The notes beneath the pieces are model-generated. The model was not told where the DNA came from. It saw only the letters and a list, made by a program, of their open reading frames with translations, and did no database searches. Positions 6,715 to 14,038 of a DNA stretch of 16,225 nt are shown here, in pieces; the first letter of the stretch is position 1; each line of letters begins with the position of its first letter. This stretch comes from Anaerolineales bacterium (GTDB taxonomy: Bacteria; Chloroflexota; Anaerolineae; Anaerolineales; Villigracilaceae), in the NCBI GenBank assembly GCA_025938055.1, contig JAICQC010000050.1:1-16225 (forward strand), in the 5' to 3' direction. Position numbers and translations under genes: made by a program.

Positions 6715-7435
6715 TCGAAGGCTGTTCAGAAATTTCTGGCGTCCGGAAACTCTGTTCCCGCAGCATGTGGCTGAACGAATAGAGCAGGAGGAAGACGAAC
6801 AGGAAGAAGATGGTGTACAACAGCGTGAATGCGGCGAGGCGCATGCTCGGGTCGATAACGAGCCCGAGGATCTCCTGAGTTGTCTCGGCGGGGTCCTGTA
6901 AAATGTCCCACGAGTTAAGACGCACAAACCGTCCGATGTAAATGCCGAAGCTGCTCAGAGCGGAGATGACGAAAACAAAGACCCAGCCTGCCTTGCGCCC
7001 AAAACTGCGCAGGATGATATCCTGCATCAGGTAGAGCGAGATCAAGCCCAGCAGCATCCCGGTCCACGAGCACCAGACGACGACGATCACGTCATACCAG
7101 AGCGGGGCGCCGGAAGCGCGCCGTGCCAGATCCTGCAAGTCAGTGAGCATGTAGGGCGCGTTGGGGAAGAAGATCAGCCACAGAAAGGCAATGAACGGGA
7201 TGACGAGATAGAGCGTAGCCCGCCGCCACGAAACCGCATGAGCGAAATATGCCAGCATGAAAGGAATCCAGGCGAGGAACAGGTTCCAGATCAGACTGGC
7301 GTGCCGCCCCGATTCACTGTAGGCAACCCGCGCCAGCACAAGCGCAATGCATACGGCGCATGCGACGTTAAGCAGAACGAAGACCGAAATACTATACCGG
7401 TTGAGAAGGAAATAATTACGGAAGTTATTGAACAT
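6701..7435 (-). CDS. DUF1361 integral membrane protein, copy 1
   Basis: This 244-aa protein has about six hydrophobic segments (roughly 15-38, 49-68, 73-90, 113-141, 148-167 and 198-224). It carries conserved DUF1361 motifs LIWNLFLAWIPF (48-59), WLIFFPNAPYMLTDLQDLA, WYDV, TGMLLGLISLYLMQ and GRFVRLNSWDILQDP (168-182). The function of DUF1361 is unknown; it acts in the cytoplasmic membrane. The polar C-terminal tail (about 225-244) is likely cytoplasmic or disordered. Its ATG lies one nucleotide after the DinB stop and its end overlaps the start of the yqeB-like gene, so all three are probably co-transcribed. It is a paralogue of the gene at 8010-8705, with the same motifs in the same order. 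Confidence 0.88.
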   Translation of the reverse strand: MFNNFRNYFLLNRYSISVFVLLNVACAVCIALVLARVAYSESGRHASLIWNLFLAWIPFMLAYFAHAVSWRRATLYLVIPFIAFLWLIFFPNAPYMLTDLQDLARRASGAPLWYDVIVVVWCSWTGMLLGLISLYLMQDIILRSFGRKAGWVFVFVISALSSFGIYIGRFVRLNSWDILQDPAETTQEILGLVIDPSMRLAAFTLLYTIFFLFVFLLLYSFSHMLREQSFRTPEISEQPSNAKQ

Positions 7436-7436
7436 A

Positions 7437-7931
7437 TTATTGAGTATCGATCAAAAAGCTGATCATATCCAGATCGCCTGGGGATTGTCCTAGATCGGTA
7501 AGTATGGCGGCGGCTTCACTGCGGTGCTGTGTCCCGTGATTGACGACATGAGCCATGACCTGCCACAAAACCTTCGTGAATGGCTGACCTGAGGTGTTTG
7601 TGTAATTGAATGTGTTGTTCAGTCGTTCGTCGCTGACTTGATCGACAAAACTCATTAACTCTTTTTCTTCCTCCAGCCATCGCGCCCGCAGTGACACAAG
7701 GGTGGGGAAGTCCTCGGGCTTCAACCGTTGTGTGGGAGAAATTCCCTCCCAACGTTTACGCCAGATCCATTCGGCGAAGAGTGTATGCACAAGCGTGCCC
7801 TGCAAGCCGCCATGCGGAAAGGACGCCGGGGTGAGATATTGTTCCTGAGTCACATGCACAGCGGTATCCAGTACCTTTGTATTCGCCCATTGATTGTACT
7901 TGTAGAGGAGCAGGATGTCTTGTCTGTTCAT
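7437..7931 (-). CDS. DinB/YfiT-family putative metal-dependent protein
   Basis: This 164-aa protein has the four-helix DinB fold pattern. The N-terminus LLYKYNQWANTKVLD is typical, and the metal-binding triad is visible as His49 (LVHTLFAEW), His132 and His136 (NHGTQHR). Family members include bacillithiol and mycothiol S-transferases and DNA-damage-inducible proteins, but the substrate cannot be read here. It sits between the two DUF1361 genes, 78 nt after copy 2 and 1 nt before copy 1. The start at 7931 is preceded by a weak purine-rich site (AGAGAG). Length is normal for the family, and nothing looks truncated. Confidence 0.88.
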   Translation of the reverse strand: MNRQDILLLYKYNQWANTKVLDTAVHVTQEQYLTPASFPHGGLQGTLVHTLFAEWIWRKRWEGISPTQRLKPEDFPTLVSLRARWLEEEKELMSFVDQVSDERLNNTFNYTNTSGQPFTKVLWQVMAHVVNHGTQHRSEAAAILTDLGQSPGDLDMISFLIDTQ

Positions 7932-8009
7932 AATGTCTCTCTATCGCCTTGTGAAGGTCGGCGCGTGTATCCGATGACGCATCTTCCAAAACCTTCGCGA
8001 GGCGCAGCT

Positions 8010-8705
8010 TTATTTGACAGGTCGTTCCAGCAGCAGGTGCCCGAAGGTATACAGCGTTAAATACAGAAACAGGAAGAACGCAGCAAAAAGTCCGAAAAAC
8101 CCGATGGATTGCAGGCTGGGATTCTGCACGCTATTGAAGGAGTACAGCGCAATACCCGTTGGGTCGCGCAAAATATCCCACGAGTTCCAGCGCAGGAAAC
8201 GCCCCATGTACACACCGGCGGCGCTCAAGGCGGCTACCGCTGTCACAAACGCCCAGCCTGCCCAGCGACCGAACTCACGGCGCACGATCTCCTGCATCAG
8301 GAACAGTGAGACCATGCCCAGCAGCAAACCGGTAAAGGCAAACCAGACCAGCATCATGACATCATACCAAACAGGCAGATCGCCGGAGATATTGGCGAGA
8401 TGTTGAAAGTCCGTCAGGATGTAGGGCGCGTTGGGGAAGAAGATCAGCCAGACGAACGCGGCGACCGGGATGACGATATAGATCCAGCCCCGCTTGAAAG
8501 TCAGCGTGTATGTGAGATATGAAATGATGAACGGGATCCATGCCAGGAACAGGTTCCAGATCAGGAACCCGTAACGTCCTGATCCAGTATATTCCCAGCG
8601 CACTCGCCAGGTCGCAACAGAAAAGATCGATGCCCCTGCCAGCAGGAAGAACATCATCAAACGATATTTGTTGTGCGAAAAGTAAGCTAAGAGTCGTCGG
8701 TACAT
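8010..8705 (-). CDS. DUF1361 integral membrane protein, copy 2
   Basis: This 231-aa protein has the same layout as the copy at 6701-7435: LIWNLFLAWIPF, WLIFFPNAPYILTDFQHLA, WYDVMMLVWFAFTGLLLG, SLFLMQEIV and GRFLRWNSWDILRDP. About six membrane segments are expected. The function is unknown. ATG 8705 is chosen because GAGGAAATT precedes it directly. The in-frame ATG at 8726 has no ribosome binding site. It appears to be the first gene of the minus-strand cluster running to 4812. The two copies differ at their C-termini; this one lacks the polar tail. Confidence 0.88.
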   Translation of the reverse strand: MYRRLLAYFSHNKYRLMMFFLLAGASIFSVATWRVRWEYTGSGRYGFLIWNLFLAWIPFIISYLTYTLTFKRGWIYIVIPVAAFVWLIFFPNAPYILTDFQHLANISGDLPVWYDVMMLVWFAFTGLLLGMVSLFLMQEIVRREFGRWAGWAFVTAVAALSAAGVYMGRFLRWNSWDILRDPTGIALYSFNSVQNPSLQSIGFFGLFAAFFLFLYLTLYTFGHLLLERPVK

Positions 8706-8760
8706 AATTTCCTCGGAAATTTTCATACAGAGTTAAACGAGCGGAAGATCTGGTTTCGAT

Positions 8761-9050
8761 CTAGCTACCCGGAAACCGCAGCAATATTGGGTTCACCACA
8801 TCGGGCTTCTCAAAATGAGGAATATGCCCGCTGTCTTCGATGGGATGAAATTCCATGTGAGGGATCGCGGCTCGCAGTATATCACTGTGTTTAAATGGGA
8901 CCGTGCGGTCGTTCCGTCCCCAGAATCATAAAACCGGCTTGTCTATTTTGCCAACACGTTTATAGACTTCCAGGAATGAACCCAGCATGTTATTCCTGAT
9001 TGTCGAAAGGAAGGCGCACTTGATTCCCTTGTATCCAAGCGTCGGTGTGT
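8761..9050 (-). pseudogene. 3' remnant of an alpha/beta hydrolase gene
   Basis: Hand translation gives MLGSFLEVYKRVGKIDKPVL, a stop (TGA, complement of 8926-8928), FWGRNDRTVPF, and SGHIPHFEKPDVVNPIL, ending at TAG 8761. This is the C-terminal third of an alpha/beta hydrolase: the Asp of GRNDRTVPF and the His of SGHIPHFEKP would be the acid and base of the catalytic triad. The nucleophile half is absent. Homology begins only near 9035, against the stop of the molybdenum hydroxylase gene. One premature stop plus the missing 5' part makes it non-functional. No selenocysteine element is suggested, since the position is normally a hydrophobic residue. Confidence 0.8.
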
Positions 9051-11237
9051 CTAAATCTTACCCAATGCCCTTAAGACGCGCTCCGGCGTGAACGGGAATT
9101 CATCCACCCAGACACCGGTGGCATCGTGGATTGCTGCACCGATGACTGGTGCCACTGTCAGAAACGGCAGCTCGCCGAGCCCACGCGCGCCCCAGGGACC
9201 ATTCGGGTCGGGCACTTCCACCAGCACCGTTTCCACTTTTTCGGGAATATCCCAGATGGTCGGGATGAGGTAAGTGCTCAACTGGTCGCTGAGGACACGA
9301 CCGTCTTTTGTCTTCCAATCCTCGAGGACGGCATAGCCCTGCGCCTGCACGACCGCGCCTTCCACCTGACCTTCGACCAGCGCGGGATTGATGGCTTGCC
9401 CCACATCATCAGCAGAGACGAAGCGCAGCACGCGCAGGTGACCGGTTTCCGTATCCACTTCCACTTCGGCGGCTTGAGCAACAAAGGCATAGGCAAAGTT
9501 CGGGGTGGAATAACCAGTTTCTTCATGGAACTGGGTCGTGCGCGGTGCGAGGTATTTGAACTCGCCGATTGCCGGGCGTTCTTCCGCCTCCCATTTCTTC
9601 AGGGCGACCTCCGCCGCGCCGCGGATGGCATTGCCAGACATGAACGTCATGCGAGAGGCGGAGGCGGAGCCAGAGTTTTCCATCGTTGCGGAATCGGAGG
9701 CGATGATCTTTACCTTCTCGAACGCCACACCGACCGCTTCCGCCGCCATCTGGACCATCACCGTGTGAACGCCCTGACCAACTTCCGCGCCAGCGTGATG
9801 CAGGATGACGTGTTCGATCTCGCCATTGCCATGGAGCTCCACCTTTGCCCAGCAATTCTCCAGATACCCAAAGGAGAAGCCGACGTTCTTGAAGCCAGCA
9901 GCAAACCCGAGTCCGCGTTTGATGTAGCTGGAACTTCTTTCTTCTTTCTTTTCTTCCTTCCACCTAATCTTATCTCTCGCCGCCTCGATGCATTGGATCA
10001 CCGTCACCGGGCTTGGCGAAGGCGTACCCACGCCCATCGGGTCGCCATCTTTCAACGCGTTCATTAAACGGAACTCGACCGGGTCCATGCCAAGTTTTTC
10101 CGCGAGCTTGTTCATCTGCATCTCTGCCATGAACAGCGCCTGTGGCGCGCCGAACCCACGGAATGCCGCGCCGGGAAGATTGTTGGTGTACACACCATAT
10201 ACATCCGTTTTTACATTCGGGATGTTATAGGGTCCCGTGGAGGTGATGGCGGAATTGCCCAGGACCTTGTTCGACGTGTACATGTAGGCGCCGCCATCGC
10301 CGATCACTTCATTCTCGACCGCGACCACTTTTCCATCTTTGGTCGCGCCCCATTTGGCGCGTATGACAGAGGCGTGGCGTTTGCCATGCCCGATCATCGA
10401 TTCGTGACGCGACCAGACGATCTTAACCGGCTTCTTCAGCTCCCACGTTGCCAGCGCCAGCACAATCTGCACAGACATATCCTCGCGCCCACCGAACGCG
10501 CCGCCGATCGCAGGATAGACAATACGGATGTCCTCGTTTGCCATACCCAGCGCGTGAGCCACCTGATGGCGATCCTCGTGAGTCCATTGCCCACCACAGG
10601 CGATCGTGATACGGCCGGACTCATCAAGATAGGAGAGTCCTGCCTCCGGCTGGAGATAGGCATGTTCCTGCACGGGTGTGCGATACTCGCCTTCCACAAT
10701 CACATCTGCCTGCTCAAAGCCGGCTTTCACATCCCCTTTGCGGATCTTATAGTGTACGCAGATATTCGAGTCGCCGATATGTTCATGGACACGCGGCGCG
10801 CCGGGTTTCATCGCTTCGACGGGATCGGTTACGACAGGCAGGTCCTCATACTCGACCCGGATCAGCTTGAGCGCCGCAGCCGCTTCCGCCTCGGTCTGCG
10901 CGACCACAGCCGCGATTTGGTCGCCGACAAACCGGACGACATCGGTGCCAGGCTTGGGGGAGCCGGGTCCGCACAGCACGGGCTGATCCTGCCACTGCAA
11001 ACCGTACTCATTGACTGGCACATCCCTGGCGGTATACACCGCAGCGACGCCGGGCGCTGAGTCCGCCTGACTCGTGTCGACTGCCTTGACGCGCGCATGA
11101 GGCCGGTCCGCGAACAAGATCTTCATGTGCAGCATGCCCGGCATGCTGAGATCGCCGGAATAGAGAGTTTCCCCGGTTACTTTGCCGCGTGCATCCACGC
11201 GAGGGAGAGATTTACCAACTGTTCTATGAGGAATCAT
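9051..11237 (-). CDS. Xanthine dehydrogenase-family molybdopterin-binding subunit
   Basis: This 728-aa protein is the catalytic large subunit of a molybdenum hydroxylase (xanthine dehydrogenase / aldehyde oxidase / CO dehydrogenase superfamily). An a/b hammerhead domain occupies about 18-135. Molybdopterin-binding motifs follow: GGAFGGRED (245-253), AFRGFGAPQ (358-366) and GAEVGQGVHT (483-492). GPWGARGLGELP holds the likely catalytic Glu689. The enzyme hydroxylates a heterocycle or aldehyde with water as oxygen source; the substrate is not readable, and the AFRGFG loop is not the AYRCSFR of CO dehydrogenase. It is the last gene of a three-gene operon with the fused FAD/2Fe-2S subunit and a small membrane protein. 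The 48-nt gap and weak ribosome binding site before ATG 11237 leave the start slightly uncertain. Confidence 0.93.
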   Translation of the reverse strand: MIPHRTVGKSLPRVDARGKVTGETLYSGDLSMPGMLHMKILFADRPHARVKAVDTSQADSAPGVAAVYTARDVPVNEYGLQWQDQPVLCGPGSPKPGTDVVRFVGDQIAAVVAQTEAEAAAALKLIRVEYEDLPVVTDPVEAMKPGAPRVHEHIGDSNICVHYKIRKGDVKAGFEQADVIVEGEYRTPVQEHAYLQPEAGLSYLDESGRITIACGGQWTHEDRHQVAHALGMANEDIRIVYPAIGGAFGGREDMSVQIVLALATWELKKPVKIVWSRHESMIGHGKRHASVIRAKWGATKDGKVVAVENEVIGDGGAYMYTSNKVLGNSAITSTGPYNIPNVKTDVYGVYTNNLPGAAFRGFGAPQALFMAEMQMNKLAEKLGMDPVEFRLMNALKDGDPMGVGTPSPSPVTVIQCIEAARDKIRWKEEKKEERSSSYIKRGLGFAAGFKNVGFSFGYLENCWAKVELHGNGEIEHVILHHAGAEVGQGVHTVMVQMAAEAVGVAFEKVKIIASDSATMENSGSASASRMTFMSGNAIRGAAEVALKKWEAEERPAIGEFKYLAPRTTQFHEETGYSTPNFAYAFVAQAAEVEVDTETGHLRVLRFVSADDVGQAINPALVEGQVEGAVVQAQGYAVLEDWKTKDGRVLSDQLSTYLIPTIWDIPEKVETVLVEVPDPNGPWGARGLGELPFLTVAPVIGAAIHDATGVWVDEFPFTPERVLRALGKI

Positions 11238-11285
11238 TTGTCTGCTTTCATGAGGCGGCGGCAGGATCGTTTACAGCGCCAATCC

Positions 11286-11708
11286 CTATCGCTTGTATCG
11301 CTTTACCTTCGTGCGGATCGGCGGCGCATCCTGCGGTCCATAGAGCGGAGGACCAAATATGGTGTAAATATATCCATAGAGGATGGACATCAGCCCTCCA
11401 ATAATAATCGTGAGCACGATCGCAAAGACCAGGTTGGCGATCAGGTTGTTCTGCACCAGCAGGAAATTCCAAAACGGCGCCAGGACTCGGATGCCTAGTA
11501 AAAACTGCGGAATAGTGGGAATCCCGAGCCAGCTCGCGGGAAGGGGCCAGCCGCGGCTGATGCCGTAGTTGACCAGTAGTATGGCAAACCCATAAGCAAG
11601 GATGGGGACAACGATCATCATGATACAGCCAATCCCCCGCACGATCGGGTGAACTCCAACATTACGCGGTTTGGGTGGTTGCGTTCTATACGTAGTGTAC
11701 TTGCCCAT
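11286..11708 (-). CDS. Small membrane protein inside the molybdenum hydroxylase operon
   Basis: I do not recognise this 140-aa protein. It has three hydrophobic stretches: about 24-47 (GIGCIMMIVVPILAYGFAIL), a weaker one near 63-82, and 90-113 (IANLVFAIVLTIIIGGLMSI). The N- and C-terminal tails are basic and Pro-rich (YRTQPPKPRN, RTKVKRYKR). The start at 11708 is preceded by AGAGGT at a good distance. It lies 21 nt after the FAD/2Fe-2S gene and 48 nt before the catalytic subunit, so it should be co-expressed with both. It has no cysteines or His pairs that would suggest haem or iron-sulfur binding. A membrane tether for the enzyme is possible but is only inferred from position. Confidence 0.7.
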   Translation of the reverse strand: MGKYTTYRTQPPKPRNVGVHPIVRGIGCIMMIVVPILAYGFAILLVNYGISRGWPLPASWLGIPTIPQFLLGIRVLAPFWNFLLVQNNLIANLVFAIVLTIIIGGLMSILYGYIYTIFGPPLYGPQDAPPIRTKVKRYKR

Positions 11709-11729
11709 TCGATTACCTCTACTTCCTGA

Positions 11730-13151
11730 TCAGACGATTGCCTTGCCAGTCTGTGCGGCGGCGCTGTCAATGGCTTGCACAATCTTGTAATAACCCGTAC
11801 AACGGCACAGGTTGCCGGTAATTGCCTGTTCGATCTCGTTGCGGGATGGGTTCGATTTCTCTTCCAGCAATTTGGCGGCAGACATCACGAAGCCCGGGGT
11901 GCAATAGCCGCACTGCACGGCGCCGTGCTCAATAAATGCCTGTTGGACGGGATGAAGCTGTCCATCCGTTGCCAGTCCCTCCACGGTGATGATCTCCGCG
12001 CCGTGGGCGCGCGGCGCCGACACCAGACATGCCATCACAGCCTTGCCGTCCAGGAAGACGGTGCAGGCGCCGCATTCCCCTTCGGCGCAGCCTTCCTTGG
12101 TGCCGACCAGGTTTGCATCCTCGCGCAGCAGGCGCAGGAGCGTTTTGTGATGCCCGCTGTTGAATGTATGTTTCTTTCCGTTGATCATGGTCTCGATCGG
12201 AGAAGTGGGTGTGGCATGCGCCTGCTGTACGCTTGCCTCGGAGTTTGCATCACTCCATAACAGGATCGGTTCGACCGGCATGCCAGCCTGTTCCCGCCCA
12301 TCGCGCACAGACCTTAACCCGCGCAGTGTGCAGACGCGCACCATCTCGCTTCGATAGGCTGCCGAGCCGCGAATATCGTCAATGGGCTTGCAGGCGTTCA
12401 TCGTGAGGCGCGCGGCTTCTTCGAGGACATCGTCTGTGAGTTGCCTGCCCACCAGATACTCTTCCGCTTCCGGCGCACGGATGATCGTGGGGGCGACGGC
12501 TCCTAGCGCAATAGCGGCGGATTTGACTCGGTCACCTTCGATATCCAGAATAACGGCAACGTCAATAATGGAAATCGCTTGAGCGCGGCGTAACGCCAGT
12601 TTGATGAATGTCCCGCGGGCGGTCGTCTGCATCGCCGGGAAGGAAATATCCACCATCATCTCGTCGGGCTGCATCACAGTCCTGCGGACGCCGGTATAGA
12701 AGTCCCTGAGCGCGACTGTGCGCGTGCCTCGTACGGAGTGCAGCGTGACCGAGGCGTCAAGCGCGATCAGTGGCGTGATCGTATCGTTGGCGGGCGAGGC
12801 GGTGATCAGGTTCCCGGCGATCGTGCCGCGGTTGCGAATCTGCGGAGCGCCCACCTCCCAGGCGGAGCGTGCCAGTGGATATGCCCGGGCACGGATCAGC
12901 CTGGACTCAGCACAATGATTGTGTGTGACCAGCGGTCCAAGATGGATGACGTTGTCTTCGTCGATTGTGATGTGATCGAGGTTGGGAATGCGGGTGACGT
13001 CGATCAGGGTATTGATCCCACTGCGGACGCCGCGTTCGAGTTCGAGTATTAAATCGGTAGCACCCGCGACAATGCGGGCGCTCTCTCCTTGTTTTGATAA
13101 TCCTTCAAGTACTTCATCGATCGTGGTTGCGTTTATATATTCATGCCACAT
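11730..13151 (-). CDS. Molybdenum hydroxylase FAD-binding and 2Fe-2S subunits fused
   Basis: This 473-aa protein joins two subunits that are often separate. Residues 1-300 are the FAD-binding domain, with VAGATDL (28-34) and IRNRGTIAGNLITASPAND (105-123). After a linker, residues about 318-473 are the 2Fe-2S subunit. Cys355, 360, 363 and 375 form the plant-type cluster (GCAEGECGACTVF). Cys414, 417, 449 and 451 form the second cluster (CGYCTPG, CRCTG). Electrons from the molybdenum centre of the downstream subunit would pass through both clusters to FAD. The order FAD then 2Fe-2S is a known fusion type. ATG 13151 matches the family start (MWHEYINATTIDEVLEGL). A GTG at 13181 is also possible, preceded by AAAGGGG, but its added residues (KTLRVSRDT) come from the repeat arm. 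Confidence 0.92.
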   Translation of the reverse strand: MWHEYINATTIDEVLEGLSKQGESARIVAGATDLILELERGVRSGINTLIDVTRIPNLDHITIDEDNVIHLGPLVTHNHCAESRLIRARAYPLARSAWEVGAPQIRNRGTIAGNLITASPANDTITPLIALDASVTLHSVRGTRTVALRDFYTGVRRTVMQPDEMMVDISFPAMQTTARGTFIKLALRRAQAISIIDVAVILDIEGDRVKSAAIALGAVAPTIIRAPEAEEYLVGRQLTDDVLEEAARLTMNACKPIDDIRGSAAYRSEMVRVCTLRGLRSVRDGREQAGMPVEPILLWSDANSEASVQQAHATPTSPIETMINGKKHTFNSGHHKTLLRLLREDANLVGTKEGCAEGECGACTVFLDGKAVMACLVSAPRAHGAEIITVEGLATDGQLHPVQQAFIEHGAVQCGYCTPGFVMSAAKLLEEKSNPSRNEIEQAITGNLCRCTGYYKIVQAIDSAAAQTGKAIV

Positions 13152-13162
13152 GGTATCACGAG

Positions 13163-13225
13163 AGACCCTAAGGGTTTTCACGCATTACCCCTTTCGTTGC
13201 TCGGAAGGCAAAACTCTTAGGGTCT
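13163..13225. repeat. Inverted-repeat element A (AGACCCTAAGGGTTTT arms)
   Basis: The arm AGACCCTAAGGGTTTT (13163-13178) pairs with AAAACTCTTAGGGTCT (13210-13225), 15 of 16 matches, around 31 nt. The element lies between the stop of the coiled-coil gene (13237) and the start of the FAD/2Fe-2S gene. The same arm recurs at 13860-13958. A role as terminator, regulatory hairpin or small mobile element is open. Confidence 0.8.
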
Positions 13226-13236
13226 ACATCCTTTAC

Positions 13237-13761
13237 TTATTGCCCATCTCCAATGACAACTTCAGACCTACGGTTGTAGGTTTCCACCGCTGTCCTGGCG
13301 ATCGTGGTGACGTTGCGAATGGCTGCCGGAAGGGCGCCTTCATCGCCAAGGCTCGCTTCCACGTTATCGAGGGCGCGCCCTACCTGCTCGGCAAGGTCAA
13401 AGAACGCAGCGTCGTACTGGTAGATCGCTTCGAGTTCTTTTTCGTTGATTTTCACAGCATCGAACAAGCCAGAGTAGCCGCGCGGTGCGGTGCTGATCTT
13501 GTCGATGAACGTGCGCAATTGCAGTGCCGCCCGTTCGATGTCATCCACATACTGGATCATGCCGCTGCTTACCATATCCACCTGGATCTGCGATGTCCGC
13601 TTTAATTGTTCATCGAAGCGGCGCGCGACCGTATCACGCAGCAGCTTGTCCGCGTCGCGACGGTTTTGTCGTTCGATGTAGCCGCCAAACCCCGGGATAA
13701 GCGATGCCAGCCGTTTGAATGGGTCCTGCTGGCTTTTTACTTTCTCAAAGAATTCATCCAT
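13237..13761 (-). CDS. Small predicted coiled-coil protein of unknown function
   Basis: I do not recognise this 174-aa protein. It is rich in charged and helical residues, without signal peptide or membrane span. After DPFKRLASL a conserved-looking IPGFGGYIERQNRRDADK precedes long amphipathic helices (DTVARRFDEQLKRTS, VDDIERAALQLRTFIDKI, FFDLAEQVGRALDNVEASL). The helices suggest a coiled-coil or bundle protein. ATG 13761 is favoured because GGAGG sits 5 nt upstream; a GTG at 13794 lies in the palindrome and lacks a site. The gene has its own promoter at 13815-13844, an operator-like palindrome in the leader, and inverted-repeat elements on both sides. That isolates it from the molybdenum hydroxylase operon downstream. 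Confidence 0.75.
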   Translation of the reverse strand: MDEFFEKVKSQQDPFKRLASLIPGFGGYIERQNRRDADKLLRDTVARRFDEQLKRTSQIQVDMVSSGMIQYVDDIERAALQLRTFIDKISTAPRGYSGLFDAVKINEKELEAIYQYDAAFFDLAEQVGRALDNVEASLGDEGALPAAIRNVTTIARTAVETYNRRSEVVIGDGQ

Positions 13762-13780
13762 TTGTGCCTCCTGCGAGGAT

Positions 13781-13798
13781 ATACGTGTGCTCACGTAT
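13781..13798 (-). promoter_or_regulatory. Operator-like palindrome ATACGTG-N4-CACGTAT
   Basis: ATACGTG (13781-13787) and CACGTAT (13792-13798) are exact inverted repeats with a 4-nt centre. The site lies about 10-27 nt after the predicted transcription start of the coiled-coil gene and just before its ribosome binding site. It could be a repressor operator or an mRNA hairpin. Confidence 0.5.
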
Positions 13799-13814
13799 TA
13801 AGTCGCACGGGCAC

Positions 13815-13844
13815 ATTATAGCCTGAGATGAGGGTTATAATCAA
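13815..13844 (-). promoter_or_regulatory. Sigma70-type promoter of the coiled-coil gene
   Basis: On the minus strand TTGATT (13839-13844) and a perfect TATAAT (13815-13820) are 18 nt apart. Transcription would begin near 13808, leaving a leader of about 47 nt to ATG 13761. Confidence 0.7.
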
Positions 13845-13859
13845 GAAAGGTATTCGTTA

Positions 13860-13958
13860 AGACCCTAAGGGTTTCGTACTGGAACCTATACCGCGTATAG
13901 AGCAAAAAAAGTTCTTTTTTGTACCTTTCTTTAACTGGCAGAAAAACCCTTAGGGTCT
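13860..13958. repeat. Inverted-repeat element B (AGACCCTAAGGGTTT arms)
   Basis: AGACCCTAAGGGTTT (13860-13874) is an exact reverse complement of AAACCCTTAGGGTCT (13944-13958). The 69-nt interior holds two further palindromes: CTATAC-CGC-GTATAG (13886-13900) and an A-run facing a T-run (about 13903-13921). The interior does not resemble that of element A. It occupies much of the space between the divergent coiled-coil and aldolase genes. Confidence 0.8.
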
Positions 13959-14006
13959 AGCGCCACAAAAACAACTTCCCTCGGCTCACGAGGAAGAAAT
14001 CTAAAC

Positions 14007-14025
14007 GCCCGACGTGGCGTCGGGC
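14007..14025 (+). promoter_or_regulatory. Hairpin abutting the aldolase ribosome binding site
   Basis: GCCCGACG (14007-14014) and CGTCGGGC (14018-14025) form a perfect 8-bp GC-rich stem with a TGG loop. The Shine-Dalgarno AAGGAGG starts at 14026, the next base. A weaker hairpin (CCTCG-GCTCA-CGAGG) lies about 15 nt upstream. Such a stem may protect the transcript or tune ribosome access. There is no T-run, so it is not a terminator. Confidence 0.6.
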
Positions 14026-14038
14026 AAGGAGGAACAGA

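Noticed and set aside
6715..6927. 71-residue Ser/Cys/Arg-rich N-terminal extension of the yqeB-like protein
   Set aside because: It is a frame shadow of the DUF1361 C-terminus; ATG 6714 matches the family start.
7932..8009. Coding-like minus-strand stretch (KVLEDASSDTRADLHKAIE) before dinB
   Set aside because: The frame runs into the DinB gene in another phase and shows no recognisable domain; too short to call.
8926..8928. TGA in the hydrolase remnant as selenocysteine
   Set aside because: The position is normally a hydrophobic strand residue, the gene lacks its 5' half, and no following hairpin was evident.
9126..10067. 313-aa plus-strand open frame
   Set aside because: It lies antisense to the molybdopterin-binding subunit, has odd composition rich in His and Arg, and matches no family.
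13163..13225. Element A as a simple Rho-independent terminator
   Set aside because: The loop is long, there is no clean T-run after the stem, and the same arms recur upstream of the gene.
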